Shown here in pieces: positions 12,167 through 24,141 of a stretch of 64,000 nt of DNA. The notes below the pieces were generated by a model. It had not been told where the DNA came from. It saw nothing but the letters and a program-made list of their open reading frames with translations, and made no database searches. Each line of letters opens with the position of its first letter. The first letter of the stretch is position 1. Origin of the DNA: Paramecium sonneborni (Eukaryota; Ciliophora; Oligohymenophorea; Peniculida; Parameciidae); the NCBI GenBank assembly GCA_905182985.1, contig CAJJDN010000063.1, forward strand, positions 62,001 through 126,000, read 5' to 3'. Made by a program: the position numbers and the translations under genes.

Positions 12167-14373
12167 TTAATTATACATTTGAATTTATAGAAATGCTTTA
12201 TTACAAAAATAATCAGATATTAGTTGTATTATTTAATTTATAATTATAAATATTATAAATTAATTTATTGTTAATTATAAATAATCTTCAATAATAAGTA
12301 TTTTTTATCAGCAATCCTATAAATTAATTGCTTGTTCTTTTTTTTGTATTAATTTTTTTATAATTATATAAGCATTCAAGTTTTATTAAAAGTTGATACA
12401 AAAAAAGTCATCTAAAATTTAAATAAATCCATTCTAATAAATTCTGATAGAATTTTATTCCTTTTAAGTTTTTTTGATATATTGCTTATTTTCGAAATTA
12501 TATATTTTATTGAGAGAATTTTTAATCTAATAAATCTACAATATAACCATGACTTTATTGTAATTTAATTGGTTTTTGAATAACTAAATATATATATTAT
12601 AATCATAATTTCATAAAATAGACTTCTTTATATCCTTATGAGTAAATAAAAATAAATTTGGAAGTAATTCTAATTAATTTTTACAATAAATAAACTAATT
12701 TGATAATAAAACTGTTAGTTCTTTATCTTAATTAGGATAACAAATCTATAAATTACACCTCTTATATATATGAAATCTCTAATTTTCATAAAAAAAGGAG
12801 ATCGGTTAAATCTAAAAACATACTTATTTTAAGCCTAATTAAAATTTATTGTTTTAGATACTTTTATAAATTTAGTGAACTCATTAAATTAATAGCTACT
12901 ATATAGAAAGAGTAATAAATATTAAAAAGAAGAAGTGTTATAATTTTTGAAAATTCAATTTGTTTTAATGTAAATTTTGATTATTAGTTAAAGTATCTTA
13001 ATAATAATTAGATTTATTAATCGTAGTCATAATAGTTTAGTGAGAAATTATTAATAATATAAAATTGAAGCTATAATTTGTATTTAATAATTTTTATGAA
13101 AATCTAATATTATAAAGTGTATTAAATTTAAGATGAATTAAAAGGTATTAGAGATAGTAAAATGTGAATAGATGAGTTAAATTGTATTATGAATAGATGT
13201 GTATAAAAAGATATATATTAGGAGAAAAGGAAGAATATAATATTTTTGATTTTAGATATTTAGTAAATAATATACAGAAATAAATTTATTAAAAAAATAA
13301 TATTGAATGTTATTGTCAACATCGAAGTTATCAACATCAAAGTTATAAACATCAAAGCTTCAGAGATCATAATTATCCAGTCCATAAAGATCAACAGTAA
13401 ATTATTTGAGTTAAGATCTTGATTCACCATCTAGATAAAGAATAAAACTTTTATCTGATAAATGNCAAAAAAAGTCATCTAAAATTTAAATAAATCCATT
13501 CTAATAAATTCTGATAGAATTTTATTCCTTTTAAGTTTTTTTGATATATTGCTTATTTTCGAAATTATATATTTTATTGAGAGAATTTTTAATCTAATAA
13601 ATCTACAATATAACCATGACTTTATTGTAATTTAATTGGTTTTTGAATAACTAAATATATATATTATAATCATAATTTCATAAAATAGACTTCTTTATAT
13701 CCTTATGAGTAAATAAAAATAAATTTGGAAGTAATTCTAATTAATTTTTACAATAAATAAACTAATTTGATAATAAAACTGTTAGTTCTTTATCTTAATT
13801 AGGATAACAAATCTATAAATTACACCTCTTATATATATGAAATCTCTAATTTTCATAAAAAAAGGAGATCGGTTAAATCTAAAAACATACTTATTTTAAG
13901 CCTAATTAAAATTTATTGTTTTAGATACTTTTATAAATTTAGTGAACTCATTAAATTAATAGCTACTATATAGAAAGAGTAATAAATATTAAAAAGAAGA
14001 AGTGTTATAATTTTTGAAAATTCAATTTGTTTTAATGTAAATTTTGATTATTAGTTAAAGTATCTTAATAATAATTAGATTTATTAATCGTAGTCATAAT
14101 AGTTTAGTGAGAAATTATTAATAATATAAAATTGAAGCTATAATTTGTATTTAATAATTTTTATGAAAATCTAATATTATAAAGTGTATTAAATTTAAGA
14201 TGAATTAAAAGGTATTAGAGATAGTAAAATGTGAATAGATGAGTTAAATTGTATTATGAATAGATGTGTATAAAAAGATATATATTAGGAGAAAAGGAAG
14301 AATATAATATTTTTGATTTTAGATATTTAGTAAATAATATACAGAAATAAATTTATTAAAAAAATAATATTGA
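12167..14373. other. Intergenic region inflated by an assembly duplication
   Basis: There is no supported gene between SFT2 and SF-assemblin. More than half of the stretch is the first copy of an exact duplication (12399-13464), including a spurious copy of the first 158 bases of the SF-assemblin gene (13307-13464). The real spacer is probably only about 1.1 kb. Confidence 0.6.
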
Positions 14374-14531
14374 ATGTTATTGTCAACATCGAAGTTATCA
14401 ACATCAAAGTTATAAACATCAAAGCTTCAGAGATCATAATTATCCAGTCCATAAAGATCAACAGTAAATTATTTGAGTTAAGATCTTGATTCACCATCTA
14501 GATAAAGAATAAAACTTTTATCTGATAAATG
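12399..14531 (+). repeat. Exact 1066-bp direct duplication around one N (assembly artefact)
   Basis: Bases 12399-13464 and 13466-14531 are identical and in the same orientation, separated by a single N at 13465. The copies end exactly at the N on one side. Perfect identity over 1066 bp of AT-rich spacer, ending at an N, is what overlapping contig ends that were not merged would produce. Confidence 0.9.
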
Positions 14532-15270
14532 GAATCATATTTAGAATGGAATAGATAAGGATAAATTGGAGAAGAGAGAAGTTTTAGAGGAGAGAATAAA
14601 AATAATTGAAGATGTTCTATAATCTGAGAAACCAAAAGATGAATAGAGATTCAAGGTTTTGAAAGATTAAGTTCTAAAATTATAAGATTATTCCCATAAC
14701 TAAAAGTCAGAGAGAGAAGTATGATAATATTTAATTAGGTTTTTGATGATAAAAAAGAGAAAGATTTTAGAACTCTTTCAGACAATGTAGGTTTGTCTTT
14801 TGAATAAGAGAGGAATATTAGAGGATAGGGAGAGATTAAATTATAAAAATAGATTGATGAAAGATTTACTTAGATTACATTGACAATAACAAGAAATAAT
14901 CATTAATATGAAGATAGAAGTTAAGCAAAGATTGCTGAAGTACTTTAATAAATTTAATTGGTTAAAAATTAATTAGATTAAGAAAGAAGATCAAGGTATA
15001 GATGTTTTTTATATTGTTAGAGAAGAATCATCAGAGGGTTTAAGTGAATAAATAGATTAAGAGATTAATAAGTTTTCAGATTAATTATTAATAGAAAAAA
15101 AAGTTAGAGAAGAAACTTAAGGCAAAATATTTAGAATGATAGAAGATGTTCATGGTAAATTATAATAAGACATCAATTTTGAAAGAAGAGAAAGAGAAAG
15201 TACAACAGAAGCATTATTAAAACTATTAGAAGATGCTTGTATTCAAATTGATAAGAATTTCAGATATTGA
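14374..15270 (+). CDS. SF-assemblin (striated fibre protein)
   Basis: This encodes 283 residues with introns at 14719-14738 (20 nt, the shortest here) and 14996-15020 (25 nt); the frame closes exactly. A Ser/Thr/Lys-rich head (TSKLSTSKLQTSKLQRSQ) precedes a long coiled coil, as in SF-assemblins. The C-terminal part is diagnostic: QGKIFRMIEDVHGKLQQDI then FERRERESTTEALLKLLEDA. SF-assemblins form the striated rootlet fibres of basal bodies, and ciliates have large families of them. A TGA immediately precedes the chosen ATG. The start region is also present in the artefactual upstream copy. Confidence 0.9.
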
Positions 15271-15398
15271 TTATAATATGATATCAGCATCTATAAATAT
15301 TTTTAATATTCTAATTACTAATTATTTCTTACATATTTATTATTCAATAAATAAAAAATAATAAATCTAATAATAACGATGATAATAATCATAAATAA

Positions 15399-15892
15399 TC
15401 ATGCCTACTCTTATCCTACTTAGAGTTCAAGTTCTGCAATTCTTCTTTGAAGTCCAAGTAATTATTATTGAAGAGCAGTTTTTTCTCCTTTTAGAGCAGT
15501 AATTTATTATTGTAATCTAGAATTCTCTGCTTTTTGATGGGCAAAATGTCTACATAATAAAAATTCAATACCGTTTCATTTCTTCCTCTATTCTCATTAA
15601 TTCATTAGTTAATGTTTTTTTCACATCTTAAGTTTTCATGCTTAATACTGATTCTAAAGTGTCCTTCTCTGATTTTAATATCTAAACTTCTTTCTTATGG
15701 AAATTCATTTCGTCTTAAATGCCTTTTATTGTTTCCTATTATAAAACATGGTATCAGTTTCATTACTTCTAAACTCATTAATTTTCCTTTTAAGGATGCT
15801 GGATTTTAAGAGCCTGCAAAACTCTATCCTGTCTATCCTAAATCATTAGCTTTTGAAAGTGTATTTCCAGCTTATTTAAATGCATTGCTCAT
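15399..15892 (-). CDS. Small coiled-coil protein of unknown function
   Basis: This encodes 146 residues with introns at 15736-15766 (31 nt) and 15550-15571 (22 nt). A Gly/Ser/Asn-rich head (NAFKQAGNTLSKANDLGQTG) leads into a coiled coil from about residue 40 to the end, with a regular C-terminal zipper (ENSRLQQQITALKGEKTALQ). The sequence is less lysine-biased than the neighbouring coiled-coil genes and looks conserved, so a defined role, perhaps in the axoneme or cortex, is plausible but not shown. It is convergent with SF-assemblin, whose stop is 128 bp away. Confidence 0.78.
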
Positions 15893-16540
15893 TTAAAGAT
15901 CTCAAATTTTATTTAATAATGAAAATTATATATACTATTTAGAGATTAATGTTATTTTATATTTATTTATTTATTTCAAACTATTAGATATTTCATTTCT
16001 ATTTCTAAAATTAAATCTTAAAAATTACTAATAACTATAAGTTATCAATAATTTACAATGATATTAATATTATTTAAAAAAATGAATTAAAATATAATTA
16101 TATATTTATTAATAGCTATTTTTTAGAGTCATATTCTTCAATTAATTATAAATTAAAAAATCCCTTGAATTAATCATAGGTTTGCTACAATAAAAATTTA
16201 TAACTAATGAATATCTTATTTTTAATTAAAATTTAAGAGTTATTCAATTTCTTCGTCTAATCTATTTAATTATTTGTTTAGATTATTATTTTATCTAGAT
16301 AATATAAATTTATCTCCAATTGTTATATATTAATTAATTTTGTGAAAATATTTTTGCAATATTCTAAATATTCTTATGGACAAATAAATTTTCAAAATGA
16401 ATTGATTTCCTATAATCTCAAAATCTCTTAAGTAATTAAATTATTTAAATAAATTCATTATTTATAGATACCATTATTATTTAATAATATTATTAATATA
16501 CAAATAGGATAATGAATATTACTCATTTAATTATATAATA
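15893..16540. other. Intergenic region, no gene seen
   Basis: This AT-rich stretch lies between the start of the small coiled-coil gene and the stop of the kinase gene, both on the minus strand. No reading frame with protein-like composition was found on either strand. Confidence 0.5.
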
Positions 16541-19500
16541 TCATTCATAATATTTCAATTTGTATATATCTAGTATTTCTGTCAAAAATTCTGAAAGCTA
16601 ATCAGGTTAACTTTCAAAGTTTCCAAGACGTATTTCATTTATTTTATCATCTCCTCCATTCCAATTTCCACTTAACATAGCTCGAACTCTTGCTAAATCA
16701 ATTAAAATCCTATATATTTAACACTGTATTAGTTTTAATTGTTTTGAGTTTGCTTCTACAAGTTTAAAGTTAGAATCATACATGATTTATAGTGTTTATT
16801 TGAAAATTAATATGTTATTTTAATCAGTTTATTTCTAAAAGTCTTGAGTGCCAAACTAAAATTATTGCAAGTCCAATTTTTGTAAAAGTCTTAATTACTA
16901 TCTTGCAAAAAGAATGATATGACTAAAAAAAGTATTTTATGTTTGCCTATTATTTTAAATATTTTTTAATTCTTCATCTTATTCTAAACTATTCCTTAAA
17001 ATTATATAATCCTAAAAAGTACAATATTCAGATATAAGATTATTCATATCCTGTTTCATATAATTATAGATTTATTCATTCAAATTACAAAGATAATTGA
17101 TATAACTATTAAATTCAGAATGAAAACTATAATAATAGAGTTCATTAGCTAAATAATCAATTGAATTCAAGAGTAGAATTAAATTGTTTGTAAGTTTGCT
17201 CAATAGGATGCAAGAATTTCTTAATATATTCCAAAACTTAATTTTTGCTACTTATTATTTATTCATTATTTTATCACATTTGTATGAAGCCTTGAATTGA
17301 TCATTTGATTCAGATAGAAAGAATTTTTAATTTATTTATCCACTCTAATTTAATAAGTCTTATTCATTTTTCTCTATTTTATCATATTTATATGAGGTAT
17401 ACATTTCTAAATTATTTTATAATTATAAATCCAAAATAGATTAAACCTAACCTTTTTTATTTTAAAAAAATAAATATTGATACAATTCTGTCCATGTAAG
17501 CCTTTCTTTAGGATCATATTTTAACATTTTTTGAACCATTTATCTTAGTGTTTCATTTTGAATCAAATGAAATTCTGCAATCTCATTTTTGATTTTATCT
17601 AAAGCACCTGTTTATTAATTAAATGGTACTTTTCCAGTAATTAATTAAAATATACATATTCCCAAACTAAATATATCAGCACTAATTGAATATGGTTCCA
17701 TTAATATAATTTCAGGAGCTTAATTTTAAAGTATTAAATACCCATATGTAATTCAGTTCCAGCATATGTATTAGTTAGATCATCAGTTAATAACTATTTA
17801 GCAAAACCAAAATCAAGAATTTTATATGATGCATTTTTAAACACACTTTGATCATTTTAGTTAATCAATTTATCTTCATCTTCAATAGACAATTTCACTC
17901 CTATATTTTCCAATTTAATGTCTCTATGTATAATCTTATTCTTATGCAAATCATGTAACCCATTTACCAATTGGCGTAGTATTACTATTACTAAATCTTC
18001 TGGCAAGCCCATTTTGTAATATTTTTTCATCATTTAATTTACATCANNNNNNNNNNNNNNNNNNNNNNNNNNNNNNNNNNNNNNNNNNNNNNNNNNNNNN
18101 NNNNNNNNNNNNNNNNNNNNNTTACTATCTTGCAAAAAGAATGATATGACTAAAAAAAGTATTTTATGTTTGCCTATTATTTTAAATATTTTTTAATTCT
18201 TCATCTTATTCTAAACTATTCCTTAAAATTATATAATCCTAAAAAGTACAATATTCAGATATAAGATTATTCATATCCTGTTTCATATAATTATAGATTT
18301 ATTCATTCAAATTACAAAGATAATTGATATAACTATTAAATTCAGAATGAAAACTATAATAATAGAGTTCATTAGCTAAATAATCAATTGAATTCAAGAG
18401 TAGAATTAAATTGTTTGTAAGTTTGCTCAATAGGATGCAAGAATTTCTTAATATATTCCAAAACTTAATTTTTGCTACTTATTATTTATTCATTATTTTA
18501 TCACATTTGTATGAAGCCTTGAATTGATCATTTGATTCAGATAGAAAGAATTTTTAATTTATTTATCCACTCTAATTTAATAAGTCTTATTCATTTTTCT
18601 CTATTTTATCATATTTATATGAGGTATACATTTCTAAATTATTTTATAATTATAAATCCAAAATAGATTAAACCTAACCTTTTTTATTTTAAAAAAATAA
18701 ATATTGATACAATTCTGTCCATGTAAGCCTTTCTTTAGGATCATATTTTAACATTTTTTGAACCATTTATCTTAGTGTTTCATTTTGAATCAAATGAAAT
18801 TCTGCAATCTCATTTTTGATTTTATCTAAAGCACCTGTTTATTAATTAAATGGTACTTTTCCAGTAATTAATTAAAATATACATATTCCCAAACTAAATA
18901 TATCAGCACTAATTGAATATGGTTCCATTAATATAATTTCAGGAGCTTAATTTTAAAGTATTAAATACCCATATGTAATTCAGTTCCAGCATATGTATTA
19001 GTTAGATCATCAGTTAATAACTATTTAGCAAAACCAAAATCAAGAATTTTATATGATGCATTTTTAAACACACTTTGATCATTTTAGTTAATCAATTTAT
19101 CTTCATCTTCAATAGACAATTTCACTCCTATATTTTCCAATTTAATGTCTCTATGTATAATCTTATTCTTATGCAAATCATGTAACCCATTTACCAATTG
19201 GCGTAGTATTACTATTACTAAATCTTCTGGCAAGCCCATTTTGTAATATTTTTTCATCATTTAATTTACATCAATTATACAATACTGAAAATAATGATAC
19301 TTTCAATATACTTCTAATACAAGAAACAATCTTTCATCAGTTTAAAAAGCCTCTATTAATTATATTACATTGTTATTCTAACTTTTTTATAGTATTTCAA
19401 TTTCATTTTTCATGTATGGAATAGCTTCTTATTCAATTTTCTATAAATCCACTACCTATTTCTAATTATTTAAAATACCTTTATTGCCACATATTCTTGG

Positions 19501-19619
19501 TTTTCAGTTTAGCACTTAAAAACATGAGCAAAGCTACCTTATCCAATATATTATGGATTCGTGTATTTATTATTGAATACTTCTAGTATAGCTTGTATTT
19601 TTTAAGATTTCTATTTCAT
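16541..19619 (-). CDS. Serine/threonine protein kinase (ULK/Atg1-like domain), gene interrupted by assembly duplication
   Basis: Reading 19619 to 18122 and then 16894 to 16541 gives one 592-residue protein; bases 16895-18046 only repeat 18122-19273. Introns: 19456-19478 (23 nt), 19285-19311 (27 nt, CAG), 18946-18968 (23 nt, AAG). All catalytic motifs are present: GQGSFAHVF glycine loop, YVAIKV lysine, KIIHRDIKLENIGV, ILDFGFAK, ELHMAPEIIL and SADIFSLGICIFQLITGKVP. DFGFAK and MAPEI resemble ULK/Atg1-type kinases, which would suggest autophagy or motility signalling, but that assignment is tentative. The C-terminal 300 residues are helical and unrecognised. The AAG intron splits the APE motif and must be removed to restore it. 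Confidence 0.87.
16895..19273 (+). repeat. Exact 1152-bp direct duplication around a 75-N gap (assembly artefact)
   Basis: Bases 16895-18046 and 18122-19273 are identical, same orientation, separated by N from 18047 to 18121. The duplicated piece is the middle of one kinase gene, and the gene reads correctly only if one copy is dropped. The gap is therefore probably a negative-length overlap, not missing sequence. Confidence 0.92.
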
Positions 19620-19807
19620 TAAAAAGAAATTGAATAATTATAATTATGATTATTTAAACAGAATATTAAAACAATATTATATATTTAACTGCATTTATAA
19701 ATTTATCAATTTTGTTAGAATTATATTTAAATCAAATAAATTTGATGAATTCTTATATGTTTCTTAATCTCAAATATTGAGATGGTTTACTAAAATACTA
19801 ATTTTTA

Positions 19808-21227
19808 ATGATTAGTTCTCTATCTTTTATTAATCAGAAAGGAGAAATTCTAATCTATAGAGTTTATAAGGATGATATCAACAGAAATGAAATAATATAG
19901 TTTTGTGCTAAAATGATAGCAACAAAAGAAAATAAGGAATCACCAATAATAAATATAGATTGTAAAAATATTAAATCTTAATAGAAAATAGAGACATCAT
20001 TTATTCATATATCGATAAAAGATATAATAATATTGGCAACTACAAAGATAGATGTGAATGTAGCAATGGTTCTTGAATTTTTATATCAATTGGTATTATG
20101 AAATCATAATTTGATTATAGACAAAAATTTGTAAAGCATATTTTTAAGGGAATTTGGATGAAAATTGTATAAGAAAAAGCTTTGTTCTTATATATGAAAT
20201 TTTAGATGAAGTGCTTGATTATGGGATACCTTAAATAGCTGATGCAAATTTATTATAAAAAGTTATTATAAATAAAATGATTAGTTTATTTAAGAAGGTG
20301 GAATATAATAAGAGACTACAATAAACATAGAAAGATTAAGATAATTAACATATACATTGACAGGAGCAATATCATGGAGACCAGCGGGATTATATTATGA
20401 GAAAAATGAAATATATCTTGATATAATAGAAAGTGTGAATTTGTTGATTTCTAGAAAAGGGACAGTTTTAAGATCAGAGGTAGTTGGATCGATTGAACTT
20501 AGAAGTAAACTTACAGGGATGCCAGAATGTTAGATTGGGATGAATGATAAATTATTAATGGGGAAATAAGCAAGATATAATAAATAAAATAGTGGAATAA
20601 CAATAGATGATATGAAATTTCATGCATGTGTTGGATTACCAAAATTTGAAAAGGATAGAATAATAACATTTATTCCACCTGATGGACATTTTTAATTGAT
20701 GTCATATAGGATTTCTGAGAATATTAATATTCCTTTTAAAGTGAATGCATTTTATAGTGAGATTAGAGAGAATAAGTTAGAAATACGATTGAAAGTAAAA
20801 AGATAGAGTAAAATTAGATAAAATCAATATATGATCAAAATATTTATGGAACAAACATTATAGTAAAGATACCAGTCCCTAAGAATAGTGTTAATGTGAT
20901 TTCAGCTTCTAGTATAGGAAAAGCAAAACATGAAGTAGAAGAGTAGAGTGTAATATGGAGGATTAAGAAATTGTAAGGAGATGTAGAAATATCATTAAAG
21001 TATATTTTAGTAATTAATTAATTTATAGTTGTGAAATACAATTAGGATTGACAACAAGAGAAGAAGTTTGGAGTAAACCACCTTTAAAAATTGAATTTTA
21101 GATTCCAATGTTTACAGCAAGTGGATTAAGGGTGAGATTTTTAAAAGTAATGGAAAAGAGTGGATATAGAACAAATAAATGGATTAAATATTTAACAAAA
21201 GGAGGAGAGTATTAACATAGATTATGA
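19808..21227 (+). CDS. AP2M: AP-2 adaptor complex mu subunit
   Basis: This encodes 438 residues, the usual length for a mu subunit, with introns at 20093-20120, 20262-20284, 20795-20817 and 21000-21028. The N-terminal longin-like domain matches mu2: [18 protein letters not shown] and [16 protein letters not shown]. The mu-homology domain begins at [18 protein letters not shown] and contains [31 protein letters not shown] and the C-terminal [19 protein letters not shown]. Mu2 binds YxxPhi sorting signals in clathrin-mediated endocytosis at the plasma membrane. LSGMPEC-type and NVNxAMVFEFL-type blocks favour AP-2 over AP-1, though I cannot run a phylogeny. It is divergent from the kinase gene, 188 bp away. 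Confidence 0.92.
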
Positions 21228-21285
21228 ATATTATTATAATATAAATTAATAAGTTTTAAATAATTGTTTTTATTATTTATAATAA

Positions 21286-22179
21286 ATGAAAACATAAATT
21301 GTGTAATGTTTAATATTAAAAGTATTGAGTGTTGAAATGAATATTGAAAGACATTAAGAAGAAGTTATTAATAAAATAATTAAAATGGGCATCTTTTATT
21401 GTAGAATTAGGTAGTGTTAGTACATTGACAGAGTTGGTTGAAGCGATTAATTAATTAGAAGAAGAATTCAGATGATATTCATCATGCATATTCTAAAAGA
21501 ACTGATGAACTTAATAAAGATGTAAAATGCATTAACATAATTAAAACTAATATCAAAGAAAATGCCCAAATCAATGAAGTTATTGAATCGATTGATGAAT
21601 CATTAGGACTTTTATCTAAAATTACTTATCCATCTCTTGTTTAATTCAAAAGAGTTTAAACTAATCTAGGAAGAATCTAAACTACTTTCCAAAACCATTC
21701 CTCATTTCCACCTATCATTAGAATTAGTAACTGAATAAAACTTTGCTGATTAAGAATCTCTCTTATAATTGATTATAATATTCAATGAATTAAGAGATTA
21801 ATTTGTTCATACTTTAGATCAAGAAACTGCTGATGAATCCAAATTTACTTCAAGAGTTACACAATTAGAAAAGAATTTACTCAATTTCAAAGAGCTGTTT
21901 TCATCAAAAACTTAGAATTTGCTGCAAATGAATGTATCTTTACTAATTATAATAGAAAAATTAGGTGAAACCATTGTTTATTTTGGATAAAGAAAAGATG
22001 CTAGAGCCACACTCTAAGCTTAATTATAAGCTGAAAATGATAACTATGCTGCTGAAATAGATCTTTATAATAAAACTGTAACTGAATATAAAAAACAAAT
22101 TAAAATTAGTAAATAAGCTCTGGCCCTAATAACATAACCTAGCTTTGAATTATATGTTAAATCTAAAGTTGGAATTTGA
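21286..22179 (+). pseudogene. Frame-disrupted secretory coiled-coil gene, possibly trichocyst-matrix-like
   Basis: Protein-like blocks occur in order: a hydrophobic start MKTQIVQCLILKVLSVEM, STLTELVEAINQLEEEF, DIHHAYSKRTDELNKDV, LELVTEQNFADQESLLQL and a long final block from about 21790 to the TGA at 22177 (ETADESKFTSRVTQLEKNL, KQALALITQPSFELYV). Moving between blocks needs at least two or three single-base frame changes, near 21470 and 21665, not explained by 20-35-nt introns. Acidic coiled-coil composition with a leader recalls trichocyst matrix proteins, but I see no decisive signature. It is either a recent pseudogene or has sequencing indels. Confidence 0.45.
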
Positions 22180-22238
22180 TCTTAATAAAATACCAAAAAT
22201 AAATATATATTAATTCAATCAAATTTATTTAAGTCTTA

Positions 22239-23443
22239 TCATTGTTAAAATTAATCCTATAAATTTTATTTCTAAATCATCTTTAAAATATCTGCTCTTA
22301 TTTAAAGTGGACAAAATGAATCAGTTATCTTGTTTTCTAATATGGGATTTTCAATCTCTTCTTCCTTTGTCACTATTTGTTAAGGTTAAATTTGTTTCAA
22401 TAATAGATTCATAGTTTATTATCCCTATAATTAGGATTCATTATTTTAAGACTTTGTCATTTCTGAAAATGTGGATTAACACATCTATTCTTTTTACCAA
22501 CTTAACATATCTTAAGTGTTTAATATTCCATAAAATTCAGATGTAATAAACTAATAAGGATAATATATTAATGGTTATTGCAATAACTAATACTCTGTTG
22601 GAAAGTAAGGAAAGTTTATTTACTAATGTTATTATTATTAGTATCCATAATTTTGAAGTTACTTATTAATTATTTATTATTCATCTTAAACTTATTTTTC
22701 TAAATCAAATTTAAATTATTCTTTGTTCTACTTATCTTCTTAGTTTCTTTTCTCTTAACAAAACTTCCTATATTTTTTAATCTTTTTAATTATCTTACTT
22801 TTCTTTATCGTCTCCTTCTCTAAAACTCTTACATTTTTTGGTACTACATAATAAGGATTTTATATTTTCCCATATTATTTTCGAATATACGAATAAAATC
22901 TGTTTTTTATCATATTTTCCTAAAATTGGAATAAAATTTATAAATACAGGTCTTCCTGGTAACTTTTTAGACATATCAGACCATTTGGTACCAACACTTT
23001 GATACATATTCCAGATCCATTTATCTTCTTCTTCAGTCCAAGGGGATTTTAATATATTTGGATCTAAATGATTGACAAATCTCTCTCTAATTTATCTACC
23101 AGTTCTATTTGGAAGATGATGTGAGATTAATCTCCAATTAAATGAATAATCCTTGGTAAGTCTAAGTACTTCCTCATCTTCTTCTTAACTCCACTTCTAA
23201 TTTCTTTCATTCTATTATAATTAATCAATTATTTACTTCTTTAGGCTTTATCCTCTTCCATCTTTATGCACATTAAGATGCATTTCTTCCAGGTACATAT
23301 TCTGCTATAATCTTCCAATTTGATCCATGTAAAATCACAGCAGAATTCAATTTTGTATCTTCATCATTGCTCCAATACTTTTTATTGTTGTGTTTTTGAT
23401 TGAATTGTTGTTCAACTTCTTAATTATTTCCTTAACTAATCAT
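22239..23443 (-). CDS. Three-repeat Myb (R1R2R3) DNA-binding protein
   Basis: This encodes 383 residues with introns at 23212-23236 (25 nt) and 22920-22947 (28 nt). Three SANT/Myb repeats are visible: WSNDEDTKLNSAVILHGSNW to SQCAQRWKRI; WSQEEDEEVLRLTKDYSFNW to GRQIRERFVNHLDP; and PWTEEEDKWIWNMYQSVGTK to ENMIKNRFYSYIRK. The second intron falls inside repeat three and must be removed to obtain its recognition helix. The C-terminal half is Gln-rich, with QQQQHQQ-type tracts made mostly of TAA/TAG. R1R2R3 Myb proteins are sequence-specific transcription regulators, often of the cell cycle; the target is unknown. No upstream in-frame ATG exists. Confidence 0.9.
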
Positions 23444-23523
23444 TCTGATGTATATTATTGTTGTTAAGTCGTACCCAAATATGATGGGATTCAAAATATT
23501 AATTAATTAGAGAACATAAATAC

Positions 23524-23757
23524 TCACATTGAAGTAGCTATGTCGATCATTTAATAACAATAAACATCTCTACTCAACTACTGTAAAATAATGCAACTTT
23601 ACTAAAATAAATTCTTTATTTTTTTATAATCTACATAAATATCAAGTGTCATGAGCATCATTTCATCAAAAACACCTTTTGTTTTTCTATTTTTAATTAA
23701 AAAGTTGTCATCTATAGAAATATTATAAAAGTTATATTTTTGTAAAATCTAGTTCAT
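23524..23757 (-). CDS. Small hypothetical protein
   Basis: A 77-residue frame runs from ATG at 23757 to TGA at 23524. It contains protein-like sequence (NISIDDNFLIKNRKTKGVFD; MMLMTLDIYVDYKKIKNLFQ) and no domain I know. It lies just upstream of the Myb gene on the same strand, and could be an unrecognised 5' exon of that gene or a chance frame. GTGAGT directly after the last ATG would be a good splice donor, but no acceptor at a normal distance is present. Confidence 0.35.
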
Positions 23758-24141
23758 TCCAATTTACCTCAAATATACTTCAATAATCTTTTAACTAACA
23801 GTATTTTATAGTTATAAAACATTATAAAATGTAAATATCAATACATTAGATGGAATTATTACAAAAAAAATAAATTATAAATTATTACTTAAAATTATTT
23901 TGATATATATTAGTGCATATGCTAGCTCTTATTTAACAATATTTTTATTACTTGAATAATTTTAACAATTAATATTGTTTATTTTATTTTTTTTCATGAT
24001 AGAAAAGTCTTTAAATTTACTTATTTTATTAGAAAATATTTTAAGATTTAACTATGTTTTGATCAAAATCATTTTATATGAGCTTTATAATAATTAAATA
24101 AATATTTAATAATATTTCTTATGTATTTTTTATGATTTATT

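Noticed and set aside
13307..13464. A second SF-assemblin gene start
   Set aside because: It is the 3' edge of the artefactual direct duplication ending at the N at 13465; the gene has one start at 14374.
18047..18121. A 75-N gap hiding missing sequence in the kinase gene
   Set aside because: The flanks are identical overlapping copies and the gene is complete without any gap sequence.
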